Source of the DNA: CAZBRS01 sp964494475
GTDB lineage: Bacteria > Myxococcota_A > UBA9042 > CAZBRS01
Direction of reading: 5' to 3'
Length of the DNA stretch: 64,000 nucleotides
Assembly (NCBI GenBank): GCA_964494475.1
Contig: CAZBRS010000025.1
Location: 1-64,000 of the forward strand
Each line of letters starts with the position of its first letter. The first letter of the stretch is position 1. The notes below the pieces were generated by a model that worked only from the letters and a program-made list of their open reading frames with translations, did no database searches and had not been told where the DNA came from. This document shows, in pieces, positions 7,937 to 17,353 of the stretch. Both the position numbers and the translations under genes were made by a program.

Positions 7937-8560
7937 CTACGACGACCGCAGGCGCGCCTGCTTCTCCTCGATCAATCTCTCGACCTCGGCCCTGGCGCCC
8001 AACTGCGCCGGGTTTCCGTTCAGCGCGCCGCGCACGTGCTCCAGCGCCGCCAGTTCGTTGCGCTCGCGCTCGGTCAGGGCGTCGTACACCAGATCAAGGC
8101 TCTCGTGCAGGAAGGCGAACTCGTCGCCCTTTCGGAACGGGCGCATCCGGCGCCACTCGCCGGCGGCCACCTGGTGCAGGTAGAGGTACACGGCGTGGAT
8201 GGGGCCGGCGATGCGGTGGGTCATGTAGATGCTGCCAAGGAAGAGCACCGAGACCAGCCCGAAGAGCGCCACCCACAGCACTTCGGCCACCCCGCCCTGC
8301 TCGGCCCCCAGGAACTCCATCTGCGCCTTGAGGAGCGCGACCTCTTCGGGGTCGGCGTTCGAGGCCTTCAGGGCCGCCTCGGCGCCCTGCAGGTTCAGCA
8401 GCATGGCGTCCTGCGTGCGGATCTCGCGGTAGAAGAGCACGCCGAGGATGGCGTACAGGGCCACCGCAACGGTCAGAAAGAGCAGCGTGTAGCGCACCTG
8501 GAGGTGGCGATTGATCAGGTAGTTTCGCAGCTTGCGCTTGTAGGGCTTCGTGTCGGCCAT
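7937..8560 (-). CDS. Two-TM membrane protein with HAMP-like cytoplasmic part
   Basis: A 207-residue protein starting at ATG 8560 behind GGGAGGAA. It has a basic N-terminus (KRKLRNYLINRHLQVRYT), a first membrane helix (about 24-45), a periplasmic helical segment, a second helix (about 92-115) and then a HAMP-like stretch (HRIAGPIHAVYLYLHQVAAG). It ends in a charged helix with no methyl-accepting, kinase or cyclase output domain. Such truncated HAMP proteins with the YLI(N/D)RxxQ start are common in myxobacteria. It lies 15 nt downstream of the HEAT-repeat gene on the same strand, so the two are probably co-transcribed. Role unknown, perhaps signal sensing. Confidence 0.7.
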   Translation of the reverse strand: MADTKPYKRKLRNYLINRHLQVRYTLLFLTVAVALYAILGVLFYREIRTQDAMLLNLQGAEAALKASNADPEEVALLKAQMEFLGAEQGGVAEVLWVALFGLVSVLFLGSIYMTHRIAGPIHAVYLYLHQVAAGEWRRMRPFRKGDEFAFLHESLDLVYDALTERERNELAALEHVRGALNGNPAQLGARAEVERLIEEKQARLRSS

Positions 8561-8575
8561 GCGTTCCTCCCGGGA

Positions 8576-9442
8576 TCACTTCACCGCGGATCCCATCTGC
8601 GTGTACAGCTTGTCGACCAGCGCCTCGATGGCCGGGATGATCAGGTCGGCGTCCTCGGCGTCGGGGTCCTCGATGGGCCCGCTGGCGCTGGCCGTGCCCG
8701 ACACCTTGGGGCTCGTCACGGTCTTCTGGGGCAGCACCACCACGCGCAGGTGGCCGCTGACCGTGGCCTCGAAGCGGTCGTCACTGCGCTTGTAGCTGAC
8801 CCGCGTGATGGCCCCCTCGGCCAGCAACGGCACGCGCAGATCGAGCGGTACGTCGACGACCCGCGCGTCGCCCCCCGAGCCAGCGTCGTCGCTCGCCACG
8901 TCGGCCTCCTCGAACTCGATCTCGACACCGAACTCCATCCCGGGCACCCGCAGGAGGCGCTCCACGAACGCGTCGCGGTACCGATTGGCCAACTCGAGAT
9001 CGAGGTCGGTGCCCGTCACGGAGTCCATGCCCGAGATGTCGACCCAGCGTCGCAGGTCGGCGGGGTGGTGCTTCTGGCGCGCGAACGCCTCGCAGAGCTT
9101 GCGAACCCAGAGGCGGGCGGCCTGGGCCACCACCGGGCGCTCGTCGTGCAGCCGCGAGGCCAGCAGCCGGATGTAGCGACCGTCCCCGGTCTTGCCCAGC
9201 ACCTGCGCCGCCGACGTGGCCACCAGGGGGTACGGGTCGGCCCGGAAGGCCTCGGCCACCGCCAGCAGCGCCTCGGGCCCCCCCAGCTTGCCGAGCAGCA
9301 GCACGGCCTCGACGCGCAGCTTGTCGTCGTGCTCCGGCGCCAACTGCCCGACCAGGCGCTGGACGGTGGCTTCGCGCTGCGGGTCGGCGCCGGCGCGCGA
9401 CGCCAAGGACAGCACCACGAGGAGGACGGAGAGGACTCGCAC
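8576..9442 (-). CDS. Secreted HEAT-repeat protein
   Basis: A 288-residue protein. GTG at 9442 starts a signal peptide (MRVLSVLLVVLSLASRAGA). Residues about 25-125 are three to four HEAT/PBS-lyase-type repeats (LRVEAVLLLGKLGGPEALLA, LVATSAAQVLGKTGDGRYI), followed by a less regular alpha/beta region and a Ser/Thr/Asp-rich segment. It likely acts as a periplasmic scaffold. It heads a probable two-gene operon with the HAMP-like membrane protein. Confidence 0.7.
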   Translation of the reverse strand: MRVLSVLLVVLSLASRAGADPQREATVQRLVGQLAPEHDDKLRVEAVLLLGKLGGPEALLAVAEAFRADPYPLVATSAAQVLGKTGDGRYIRLLASRLHDERPVVAQAARLWVRKLCEAFARQKHHPADLRRWVDISGMDSVTGTDLDLELANRYRDAFVERLLRVPGMEFGVEIEFEEADVASDDAGSGGDARVVDVPLDLRVPLLAEGAITRVSYKRSDDRFEATVSGHLRVVVLPQKTVTSPKVSGTASASGPIEDPDAEDADLIIPAIEALVDKLYTQMGSAVK

Positions 9443-9509
9443 GGGCTTCTCGCGCTCGGATTCTCGGCTATACTACGCTCGCGCCCGACACGCGCAAGGT
9501 GGAGGAGAC

Positions 9510-10091
9510 ATGCCCCTCGCGACCGTCCTGCTCTCGCTGGCCCTGTTGACGCCTCCGAGCGCCCCCACCGCGACGCCGGCCAAGCCGGATCATCGCAATC
9601 TCGAACTGCGCTTCATCGGCTGGTCCGAAGACGCGAGCGAGTACTCGTTCCAGATCACCGACGATCGCTACCTGAAGGGCGAGCACCTCGACACCGCCGA
9701 CACGCTCTACGTGAAGAAGCTCGTGGCCAAGGCCAAGAGCGAGAACGTGGTCCTGAACGAGCCCGTCAAGCAGTACCTGGTGCGCCGCGGCTTCGCCCGC
9801 CACGAGCTCGAGGCCGAGAAGCTCGACCAGATGACCACCCGCTTCAAGCTCGGCGAACGGCGCCACCTCGACTTCACGCTGCTCCTGAAGGAAGAGCTCG
9901 GTTGGCGCCTGTCGATGTTCGACGGCGACGGGTCGGTGGTGATCCTCGAAGACAAGCTCGAGGAGCCCTTCACGTCGGTCGAGCCGAAGATCTACCCCGC
10001 CCCCGACAACCGCAAGCTCATCCTGCTCATCAAGGCGTCGACCACGTACCGCATCCGGGACCACCTGAAGCTGATCCGGCTCGACCTGTGA
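9510..10091 (+). CDS. Secreted protein of unknown function
   Basis: A 193-residue protein. ATG 9510 follows a GGAGGA site and starts a short signal peptide (MPLATVLLSLALL). The mature domain opens RFIGWSEDASEYSFQITDD, recalling secreted proteins that carry one WD40-like/DUF2259-like repeat, and continues with charged alpha/beta segments. No Cys or catalytic motif is seen. A TATACT hexamer at 9469-9474 is a plausible -10, without a convincing -35. Confidence 0.6.
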   Translation: MPLATVLLSLALLTPPSAPTATPAKPDHRNLELRFIGWSEDASEYSFQITDDRYLKGEHLDTADTLYVKKLVAKAKSENVVLNEPVKQYLVRRGFARHELEAEKLDQMTTRFKLGERRHLDFTLLLKEELGWRLSMFDGDGSVVILEDKLEEPFTSVEPKIYPAPDNRKLILLIKASTTYRIRDHLKLIRLDL

Positions 10092-10142
10092 CCGAACCGT
10101 GACACGCGGTCCGTACCCTGTCGCCAGGCAGAGGAGGACCGC

Positions 10143-11840
10143 ATGGCCACGACGACCCCGAAGAGCAAGTCGAAGATCCTGTTGGCGGGCGTGTTCGGGC
10201 CCTATGGCGTCGACGACGCCTTCGGCCGCAAAGAGAACATCATGGAGCTCTTCCACAACCAGGTCACGCGCGAGCAAGGCCTGGCCTCGTTCCGCTTCCA
10301 GCACCGTTCGTTCGGCCTGTACTTCCTGGCCGAGAATGTCGACGCCGACGTGACCGTGCTCGACTTCCCGAGCCGCCGCCGCTTCGAGGCCGAGGTGCGC
10401 AAGGGCTACGACCTCGTCGGCATCTCGTTCATCGCCCCCAACTTCGTGAAGGCCCGCGAGATGGCCCGCGCGGTGCGGCGCCTCTCGCCCGGCGCGACCA
10501 TCGTGCTCGGCGGCCACGGCGCGGCCATCGACGACGTCGAGACGCTCATCCCCTGCGATCACGTGGTGAAGGGCGAGGGAATCCGCTGGCTGCGCACCTT
10601 CCTCGGCCAGGACCCGGATGCGCCCATCGTGCACCCTGCCCTGTCGAGCAGCGAGCGCACCATGATCTTCGGCGTGCCGGTCCCTGGCACCGCCGCCAAC
10701 GTGCTGGTGCCCGGGGTCGGGTGCGTGAACGGGTGCAAGTTCTGCTGCACGACGCACTTCTTCGGCAAGACCTACACGCCGTTCGTCTCGACCGGTCGCG
10801 AGTTGTTCGAGACGGTCTGCCGCATCGCCGACGCGCGCGGATGCGACGAGTTCTTCGTGCTGGACGAGAACTTCCTGAAGGACAAGCGCCGCGCCCTCGA
10901 TCTGCTGGACGAGATGGAGCGCCACCAGCGCTTCTTCGAGTTCGAGATCTTCTCGTCGGCCGAGGCCATCGTGGACTTCGGCCTCGACAACCTGGAGCGG
11001 CTGGGGGTCACCTACGTGTGGATCGGCGTCGAGTCGGCGTCGGAGCTCGGAAACTTCGCCAAGAACAAGGGCATCGACGCGAAGGCCCTGGTCCGCGACC
11101 TGCGCGGTCGGGGCATCATCGTGCTGGCCTCGGGCATCCTGTGCCAGGAGCACCACACGCCCGAGAACATCGACGTGGACATCGACTTCATGGTGGGGCT
11201 CGAGGCCGACTTCGTGCAGTTCATGCTGCTGACGCCGCTGCCCACCACCGCGCTGTACCGGGACCACGAGGCGCGCGGCCTCCTGCGCAGCGACCTGCCG
11301 CTCGAGGAGTGGCACGGACAGAAGCTCCTCACCTACCGCCACCCGGCCTTCCCCGGAGACCTTCCCGACACGTGGCTGCGAGCCGCGTTCCGGCGCGATT
11401 ACGAGGTGAACGCCAGCTCGATGCTGCGCGTGATCGAGACCCAGTGGCGCGGCTACCGGCGCCTCGCCGCCTTCGGTTCCCTCGACGCCTGCCTCGCGAC
11501 CCGGCGCGCCAGGCTGGAGTCGCGACTCCGCAAGTGGGGGTCGATCCTGCCCACCATCTCGGCCCACGCGGTGAACGCCCGCGAGGACATCCGCGCGCGC
11601 ACGCTCCGCCAGGACATCGTGGCGAGGTTCCCGTCGCGGGGGCTCGAGCGCGTTCACGTGGCGGCGGTGCGAATGTTCAGCACGGCCTGGCGGCTGAGGC
11701 TGTTGCTGGTCGGCGACCGTCTCCAGCCGCGAACCCTCGTTACGCGGTACGCGGCCGGACGCCCCGCGGCATTGCCGGTCGCGCTTCCGGTCCGTGCCGT
11801 CGACGCCGTTGGACCGAGCTCCCGAAGTCAGGTAGGCTAG
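10143..11840 (+). CDS. B12-binding-domain radical SAM protein
   Basis: A 565-residue protein behind GAGGA. The N-terminal 150 residues form a Rossmann-like cobalamin-binding domain (LVGISFIAPN, TIVLGGHGAAIDDVE). The radical SAM domain follows with the CxxxCxxC cluster motif in GCVNGCKFCC (Cys 194, 198, 201) and the expected EIFSSAEA, WIGVES and ASGILCQEHH strands. The B12-binding/radical SAM class includes methyltransferases and ring-forming enzymes acting on lipids, antibiotics or hopanoids. The substrate cannot be told here. No His is visible in a classic DxHxxG motif, so cobalamin may bind base-off without His. It stands alone between a secreted protein and a two-component pair. Confidence 0.85.
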   Translation: MATTTPKSKSKILLAGVFGPYGVDDAFGRKENIMELFHNQVTREQGLASFRFQHRSFGLYFLAENVDADVTVLDFPSRRRFEAEVRKGYDLVGISFIAPNFVKAREMARAVRRLSPGATIVLGGHGAAIDDVETLIPCDHVVKGEGIRWLRTFLGQDPDAPIVHPALSSSERTMIFGVPVPGTAANVLVPGVGCVNGCKFCCTTHFFGKTYTPFVSTGRELFETVCRIADARGCDEFFVLDENFLKDKRRALDLLDEMERHQRFFEFEIFSSAEAIVDFGLDNLERLGVTYVWIGVESASELGNFAKNKGIDAKALVRDLRGRGIIVLASGILCQEHHTPENIDVDIDFMVGLEADFVQFMLLTPLPTTALYRDHEARGLLRSDLPLEEWHGQKLLTYRHPAFPGDLPDTWLRAAFRRDYEVNASSMLRVIETQWRGYRRLAAFGSLDACLATRRARLESRLRKWGSILPTISAHAVNAREDIRARTLRQDIVARFPSRGLERVHVAAVRMFSTAWRLRLLLVGDRLQPRTLVTRYAAGRPAALPVALPVRAVDAVGPSSRSQVG

Positions 11841-11864
11841 ACGCCGACGACACCGAGGAACATC

Positions 11865-12815
11865 GTGGCGGCCGGCGGAACCAACCCCACCCGCATGCGG
11901 CGCCTCCGGCACGACCTGGGGCTCGCGCGACCCATCGTCGTGCTGGCCGTGGGCGTGCTCGTGCCCGTGCTGCTGTCGTCGTCCGTGGGCATCGTCGCGC
12001 TCGCGCTGTGGGAGAACCCCAAGGATCTCGTACTCGGCGTGCTGGCGGTGTCGTTCGCCGCGGCCGCCATCGGGGGTGGCGTCATCGTGGTGGTGCTGCT
12101 CGGGCGGCGGGCCCGCCTCGCGCGAATGCAGTCCGATCTGATCGGCAACGTGAGCCACGAGCTGAAGACGCCGCTCGCGGCCATCCGCATGTACGCCCAG
12201 ACGCTGCAGTCCGGCGTGGTCGACGACGATCCACGCGCGGCGCGAACGTGCGCCGACGCCATCGCCCGCGAGACCGAGTGGCTGGGCGCGATGATCGAGC
12301 GACTGCTCACCTGGCGCGCGGCGAACCGCGATCGCGACAACCTCGACTTCGTCACGGCCCCCCTGACCAGCGTCGCGACCGACGCCGCGGCGCGCTTCGA
12401 GCGCATGCTGGCCCCGGGCGAGGCGCAGTTCTCGGCCCGCGTGACGACCCTGCTGCCCGTGCGCCACGACCCCGGCGCCATCATGTCGGTGCTCATGAAC
12501 CTTCTGACCAACGCCTACAAGTACACGCCCGCGCCCCGCCGCATCGCGCTCGACGTCGAGGACCTGGAGAACCGAGTCGTCGTGCGCGTGACCGACAACG
12601 GCCTCGGGATCGCGCCGAGCGACCAGAAGCGCATCTTCGAGCCCTTCTTCCGCGTCGACTCGAGCGCGGGCGGACGCGCGGGCGGCGCGGGCCTCGGCCT
12701 GGCCATCGCCGACGTGCTGGCGCGAGACCACGGCGGCACGCTCACGGTGCAGTCGGCCGAGGGCCAGGGGAGCACCTTCACCGTCACGCTGCCCGGCGCG
12801 GCCGGAGCGTCATGA
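11865..12815 (+). CDS. Sensor histidine kinase
   Basis: A 316-residue kinase starting at GTG 11865 after GAGGAA. Two membrane helices (about 22-46 and 53-78) enclose almost no periplasmic loop, so it probably senses within the membrane or through another protein. The HisKA box NVSHELKTPLAAIRM places the phosphorylated His at about residue 98. The ATPase domain has the N box (LMNLLTNAYKYTP), G1 (VTDNGLGIAP), F box (IFEPFFRVD) and G2 (GAGLGLAI). It overlaps the response regulator gene by 4 bp (ATGA), so the two are translationally coupled. Confidence 0.93.
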   Translation: MAAGGTNPTRMRRLRHDLGLARPIVVLAVGVLVPVLLSSSVGIVALALWENPKDLVLGVLAVSFAAAAIGGGVIVVVLLGRRARLARMQSDLIGNVSHELKTPLAAIRMYAQTLQSGVVDDDPRAARTCADAIARETEWLGAMIERLLTWRAANRDRDNLDFVTAPLTSVATDAAARFERMLAPGEAQFSARVTTLLPVRHDPGAIMSVLMNLLTNAYKYTPAPRRIALDVEDLENRVVVRVTDNGLGIAPSDQKRIFEPFFRVDSSAGGRAGGAGLGLAIADVLARDHGGTLTVQSAEGQGSTFTVTLPGAAGAS

Positions 12816-13513
12816 CCAAGGCCCCCGAGCGCCCCGAGCGCCTGCTGATCGTCGAGGACGACACGTCGCTGCGCGAGGGCCTGGCCCTGAACTTCCGCCT
12901 GCGCGGCTTCCCCGTGGTCACGGCCGCCGACGGCGACGAGGGCCTGCTGAAAGCCTTCGACGCGCGTCCGGATCTCATCGTGCTCGATCTCATGCTGCCC
13001 GGATGCTCCGGCCTCGAGATCCTCGACGAGCTGCGCTCGCGCGGCGAGCGCGTGCCGGTGCTCGTGCTCTCGGCCCGCGGCAGCACGGCCGAGAAGGTCC
13101 AGGGCCTGCAGGGGGGCGCCGACGACTACCTGGCCAAACCGTTCGAGCTGCCCGAGCTGCTGGCGCGCGTCGAGGCGCTGCTGCGCCGCGAGCGCCGCGA
13201 GCGCGAGGCCGAGCCCGACCTCGTCTGGGGCGACGTGGTGGTCCACGTGGGCGCGCGCCTGGTGCAGCGCGGAGGCCGGGCCGTGGCCCTGTCGGCGCGC
13301 GAGTTCGACCTGCTGTGCCTGCTCGCCCGCTCTCCGGGCACGACGTTCTCGCGCGAGACCATCCTCGATCGCGTGTGGGGCTGGGGCTTCGAGGGTACGC
13401 CGCGCACGGTCGACAACTTCGTGCTGACGCTGCGGCGCAAGCTCGAGGCCGACCCCGCCAGCCCGCGGCACCTGGTCACGGTGCGCCAGGTGGGGTACCG
13501 GCTCGATCCGTGA
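12812..13513 (+). CDS. OmpR/PhoB-family response regulator
   Basis: A 233-residue regulator with a receiver domain (acidic VEDD, phospho-acceptor Asp59 in VLDLMLPG, Ser/Thr in VLSARG, Lys in LAKPFE) and a C-terminal winged-helix DNA-binding domain (LSAREFDLLCLLARSPG, then TVDNFVLTLRRKLE and VRQVGYRL). It is the cognate partner of the kinase encoded directly upstream (4-bp overlap). Targets are unknown. The two genes just downstream are the nearest candidates. Confidence 0.93.
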   Translation: MTKAPERPERLLIVEDDTSLREGLALNFRLRGFPVVTAADGDEGLLKAFDARPDLIVLDLMLPGCSGLEILDELRSRGERVPVLVLSARGSTAEKVQGLQGGADDYLAKPFELPELLARVEALLRRERREREAEPDLVWGDVVVHVGARLVQRGGRAVALSAREFDLLCLLARSPGTTFSRETILDRVWGWGFEGTPRTVDNFVLTLRRKLEADPASPRHLVTVRQVGYRLDP

Positions 13514-13548
13514 TCGACGCCGCTGCGTCCGTGGAGTACCCTCGCGCC

Positions 13549-14328
13549 ATGGTGGGTACCCTGTTCATCGTGGCCGTGCGCTCCCTCGAGGGCGACGCCG
13601 AAGATCGCGCCAGGGCTCTGGCCCGAGTGCTGGGGCTCACCCTCTTCGAGACGCGGGCGCGGGTTCAACCGCCGGCCCCGCGGGTGATCGCGTCGTTTGC
13701 CGAGCGCGCGGCCGCCGATCGCCTCGCGACGGCCCTGGCGGCCGAGCGCTTCGACCCGCTCGTGCTGGCGGGCGCCGACTGCGACGACGCCGCCGCCCCC
13801 GTGACCATTCGCGGCTTCCTGCGACAAGCCGACGCGTGGCACTTCGAGGCCCGCGACGGCTGGACGCGCCTGGTGCGCGACGACGAGCTCCGCCTGCTCC
13901 TGAAGGTAGGAACGACCACCACCGCCAACCGCACCGACAAGGCCACCCTGCGCCGCTTCAGCCTGGGCAAGGCGGTGCTCACGGGCGGCCTGGCGTTCAC
14001 GAAGAAGGAGACGGTCGAGACGACGACCACGACCGCGAGCTCCGAGGCCTCGGTGTACCTCTACGCCGAGGGGCACCCCCCGCTCGTCTTCCACGAGTCC
14101 GACCTGCAGTTCCAGGGCCTGGGGCCCGCGCTGCAGCCCACGCGCCAGGCCAACTGGCTGCGCTTCGTCCAGGAGCTGCGGGGCCGCACGCCGGCCTTCG
14201 ACGATCGCCTGGCCAATCGGGCGGGGCAGAACCACGTGCTCGGGGGCGTGCTCTCCCCGGAGCGCTACCTCGACGTGGCGTTGGCGCTGCTCGCGCGCTC
14301 GCGAAGTCCAGGAGGGTCCGTGCCATGA
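13549..14328 (+). CDS. Conserved-looking protein of unknown function
   Basis: A 259-residue soluble protein. ATG 13549 was chosen as the first ATG after the regulator gene. The N-terminal 90 residues alternate alpha/beta (VRSLEGDAEDRARALARVLGLTLFETRARVQ, then AADRLATALAAERFDPLVL) and resemble a small paired-strand domain. A central beta-rich part carries a Thr-rich patch (ETTTTTASSEASVYLY) in a predicted loop. I do not recognise the family. It overlaps the following lipase lipoprotein by 4 bp (ATGA), implying coupled translation. Confidence 0.6.
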   Translation: MVGTLFIVAVRSLEGDAEDRARALARVLGLTLFETRARVQPPAPRVIASFAERAAADRLATALAAERFDPLVLAGADCDDAAAPVTIRGFLRQADAWHFEARDGWTRLVRDDELRLLLKVGTTTTANRTDKATLRRFSLGKAVLTGGLAFTKKETVETTTTTASSEASVYLYAEGHPPLVFHESDLQFQGLGPALQPTRQANWLRFVQELRGRTPAFDDRLANRAGQNHVLGGVLSPERYLDVALALLARSRSPGGSVP

Positions 14329-15332
14329 AGCCATGCTGGACGATTCCGCTGCTGGTGTGCGGGGTGATCCTCGGCGGCGGCGCGTGCTCGACCGGCGCGT
14401 CCGACGCGCTCGTCGACATCGGCGACACGCGAGCCGACGACGCCGAGGCCGCTGCGCCCGACGCGACCGCCGGGCCCGTCGACGTACCCCCCTCCGACGA
14501 CGACGCGCCACGGCCCGATGACGCGGTCGAGACGGTCGACGGGGAGCCCGACTCCCCGGACGCTGCCCACGACGTGGCCCCGGACGCCACTCCCGACTCC
14601 GCCCCGGACACCACTCCCGACTCCGCCCCGGACACCCCTCCGGACCTCGCCGCGGACAGCGGCCCCGAGCCGGTCGAGACCGTCGACGCCGAACCCGACG
14701 CCGTGAGCGCCTGCTCGCCCTCCCCTCGCCCGGTCGTCCTCGTGCACGGCGTGAACGGCAGCAGCGCCGACTACGCGACCCTGATCGCCCGCCTGGTGGC
14801 CGACGGCTGGCCGGCCGACCACCTCTTCGCCTTCGACGCCGCCGACCCGAAGTGGGGCTGCAACGTCGACAACGCCGCCGCCATCCAGCAACTGGTCGAG
14901 CACGCTATGGCCGTCACGGGCCAGGGCCGCGTCGACCTGGTGGCGCACAGCATGGGCACGCTCAGCTCGCGCTACTACGTCAAGAACCTGGGCGGAAAGG
15001 ATGTCGTCAACACCTACGTGACCCTCGGCGGCATGCACCACGGGTTGTCGTCGCCCTGCTGGAACCCTCTGCCCGTCTGCGTCTGGAACGAGCTGTGCCA
15101 GACGGGCGAGTTCGTCACCCAGCTGAACGCCGACCCTGCGACGCCGGGCAACCTCAACTGGGTGTCGATCTACGGTACGGCCGACGAGACGGTGCCGAAC
15201 GAGAGCTCGTACCTGGAGGGCGCCGAGAACATCGCCCTCGAGGGCGTCGAGCACGACGGCCCGAACGGCCTGCAGGAGCGGCTGGAGGCGTACGAGGAGG
15301 TCAAGCGGGTGCTGCAGTATCCTTGCTGGTGA
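14325..15332 (+). CDS. Triacylglycerol lipase-like alpha/beta hydrolase lipoprotein
   Basis: A 335-residue protein with a lipobox (LGGGACS), then a roughly 110-residue linker of Asp/Pro/Ala/Thr that includes tandem PDSAPDTT repeats (DNA period 24 bp near 14590-14640), and a C-terminal lipase domain. Motifs: PVVLVHGVNGSSADY (oxyanion HG), the nucleophile elbow VDLVAHSMG, the acid/His region YGTADETVPN and GVEHDGP. The layout matches class 2 bacterial lipases/esterases (EstA/LipB type) tethered to the outer membrane by a long disordered arm. Cys pairs in WNPLPVCVWNELC suggest extracytoplasmic disulfides. Likely substrate: short-chain esters or lipids at the cell surface. Confidence 0.85.
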   Translation: MKPCWTIPLLVCGVILGGGACSTGASDALVDIGDTRADDAEAAAPDATAGPVDVPPSDDDAPRPDDAVETVDGEPDSPDAAHDVAPDATPDSAPDTTPDSAPDTPPDLAADSGPEPVETVDAEPDAVSACSPSPRPVVLVHGVNGSSADYATLIARLVADGWPADHLFAFDAADPKWGCNVDNAAAIQQLVEHAMAVTGQGRVDLVAHSMGTLSSRYYVKNLGGKDVVNTYVTLGGMHHGLSSPCWNPLPVCVWNELCQTGEFVTQLNADPATPGNLNWVSIYGTADETVPNESSYLEGAENIALEGVEHDGPNGLQERLEAYEEVKRVLQYPCW

Positions 15333-15424
15333 GCCCGCGACCTCGCGGCTCGCAGCCCGTGTTTCCGCTGGCCTTCGTTCCGGTTCCGCGACATCATCCG
15401 CGAGAAACACGAGAGGGCGAAGCC

Positions 15425-17353
15425 GTGGCCGAAACAGGCACCTGGATACAGGAAGGTCGGAAGCGCTTGGGGCTGAGCCAAGCGGCTCTCGCGGCGCGTG
15501 TGAACAGCAACCAGGCCTACGTTTCCCAGTGGGAGACCGGCAAGCGCATGCCGTCACCGTCCGAGATGGCAGCGCTGAAGGCCCTGCTTGGAGAAGCTGA
15601 AAACGCGCAGAGTTCGCTGCCGATCGTGACGCCCATCTCGACCGAGGAGTGGGAGGCCGCTGCCCCCAAGCGGGGACGGCCGAGAGCCGCCAAGGCGCCC
15701 GGTGATGCCACCCCCAAGGCGCCCGACGCCAAGGCCGCCGCCAACGCCCACCTGGGCTTCGAAGAGAAGCTGTGGCAGGCCGCCGACCTGCTCCGCAACA
15801 ACATGGACCCGGCCGAGTACAAGCACGTGGTCCTGGGACTATTGTTCCTCAAGTACATCGACGACGCCTTCGAGGAGCGCCGGGCCGCGTTGACGGCCGC
15901 CGTGGCCGACCCGGCCTCCGACTACTACGTGCCCGACTCCGACGAGCGGCAGGCCGAGCTGGCCGACCTGCTCGAAGACCGCGACGAGTACACCTCGAAG
16001 AACGTGTTCTGGGTGCCCCTGGTGGCGCGCTGGGCCACCATCCAGGCGTCGGCCAAGCGCACCGAGATCGAGATCGACGACCACGGCACCAAGCGCCGGG
16101 TGAACATCGGCGGGCTGCTCGACCACGCGATGGAGTCCATCGAGAAGGACAACCTCCCCCTGAAGGGCGTGCTGCCCAAGGGGTACGCGGCGCCCAACCT
16201 CGACAAGCACAACCTCGGCAAGCTCATCGACCTCGTGTCGGGCATTGGCCTCGGCACGGCCGAGCACCGGGCCAGGGACACGCTGGGCCGGGTGTACGAG
16301 TACTTCCTGTCGAAGTTCGCCTCGGCCGAGGGCAAGGGCGGCGGCGAGTTCTTCACCCCCACCAGCGTAGTGCGCCTGCTGGTGCAGATGCTGGAACCCT
16401 ACCGGGGCCGCGTGTTCGACCCCTGCTGCGGCTCGGGGGGCATGTTCGTGCAGTCGTTGAAGTTCATCGACGCCCACAACGGCCGCCGCGACGCCGTGAC
16501 CATCTACGGGCAGGAGTCCAACTACACCACGTGGCGCATGGCCCGCATGAACCTGGCCATCCGGGGCATCGAGACAAGCTTAGGCAGCAAGGCCGCCGAC
16601 TCGTTCCACGACGACCAGCACCCCGACCTGCGGGCCGACTTCATTTTGGCGAACCCGCCCTTCAACGTGTCCGACTGGGGCGGCGAGAGGCTGGAGAAGG
16701 ACGTGCGCTGGGCCTTCGGCCGCCCGCCCGTGGGCAACGCGAACTTCGGCTGGGTGCAGCACTTCGTGTACCACCTGAACCCCACAGGCACCGCCGGGTT
16801 CGTCCTGGCCAACGGGTCCATGTCCTCCCAGCAATCGGGCGAGGGCGAGATCCGCCGCAAGCTGGTCGAGGCCGACCTCGTGGACTGCATGGTGGCGCTG
16901 CCGGGGCAGTTGTTCTACAGCACGCAGATCCCGGTGTGCCTGTGGTTCCTGACGCGCAGCAAGGCCGCCAATGGGCACCGCGACAGGCGGGGACACACGC
17001 TGTTCATCGACGCCCGCAAGCTGGGCCGCATGGAGACCCGCGTCCACAAGGTGTTCGACCCCGAGGACATCGAGAAGGTGGCCGGGACGTACCACGCCTG
17101 GAGGAGCAAGGACGGGCAGTACCAGGACGTGGCAGGGTTCTGCATGTCGGCCTCGACGGAGGTGATCGCGGGCCACGACTTCGTGCTGACGCCCGGCAGG
17201 TACGTGGGCGCCGAGGACGTGGAGGATGATGGGGAAGCGTTCGCGGACAAGATGGCCGGGCTCGTCTTGGCCTTGGAAGAACAGATGGGGGCATCTACCC
17301 GTCTCGACGATCAGATTCGTAAGGCATTGAAGGGCCTTGGCTATGGCCAATAG
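15425..17353 (+). CDS. hsdM: Type I restriction-modification methyltransferase subunit with N-terminal HTH
   Basis: A 642-residue HsdM that modifies adenine in the HsdS target. Unusually, residues about 8-56 are a Cro/CI-type helix-turn-helix (RKRLGLSQAALAARVNSNQ then YVSQWETGKRMPS), joined through a Lys/Ala/Pro linker to a complete HsdM (N-terminal helical domain from about 105, SAM motif FDPCCGSGGMF near 333, catalytic NPPF near 410). GTG at 15425 is the first start that includes the HTH. It overlaps hsdS by 11 bp. The HTH could make the methylase autoregulatory, like controller proteins of type II systems. Candidate palindromic operators lie upstream of hsdR. Family assignment is firm; the regulatory idea is inference. 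Confidence 0.92.
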   Translation: MAETGTWIQEGRKRLGLSQAALAARVNSNQAYVSQWETGKRMPSPSEMAALKALLGEAENAQSSLPIVTPISTEEWEAAAPKRGRPRAAKAPGDATPKAPDAKAAANAHLGFEEKLWQAADLLRNNMDPAEYKHVVLGLLFLKYIDDAFEERRAALTAAVADPASDYYVPDSDERQAELADLLEDRDEYTSKNVFWVPLVARWATIQASAKRTEIEIDDHGTKRRVNIGGLLDHAMESIEKDNLPLKGVLPKGYAAPNLDKHNLGKLIDLVSGIGLGTAEHRARDTLGRVYEYFLSKFASAEGKGGGEFFTPTSVVRLLVQMLEPYRGRVFDPCCGSGGMFVQSLKFIDAHNGRRDAVTIYGQESNYTTWRMARMNLAIRGIETSLGSKAADSFHDDQHPDLRADFILANPPFNVSDWGGERLEKDVRWAFGRPPVGNANFGWVQHFVYHLNPTGTAGFVLANGSMSSQQSGEGEIRRKLVEADLVDCMVALPGQLFYSTQIPVCLWFLTRSKAANGHRDRRGHTLFIDARKLGRMETRVHKVFDPEDIEKVAGTYHAWRSKDGQYQDVAGFCMSASTEVIAGHDFVLTPGRYVGAEDVEDDGEAFADKMAGLVLALEEQMGASTRLDDQIRKALKGLGYGQ

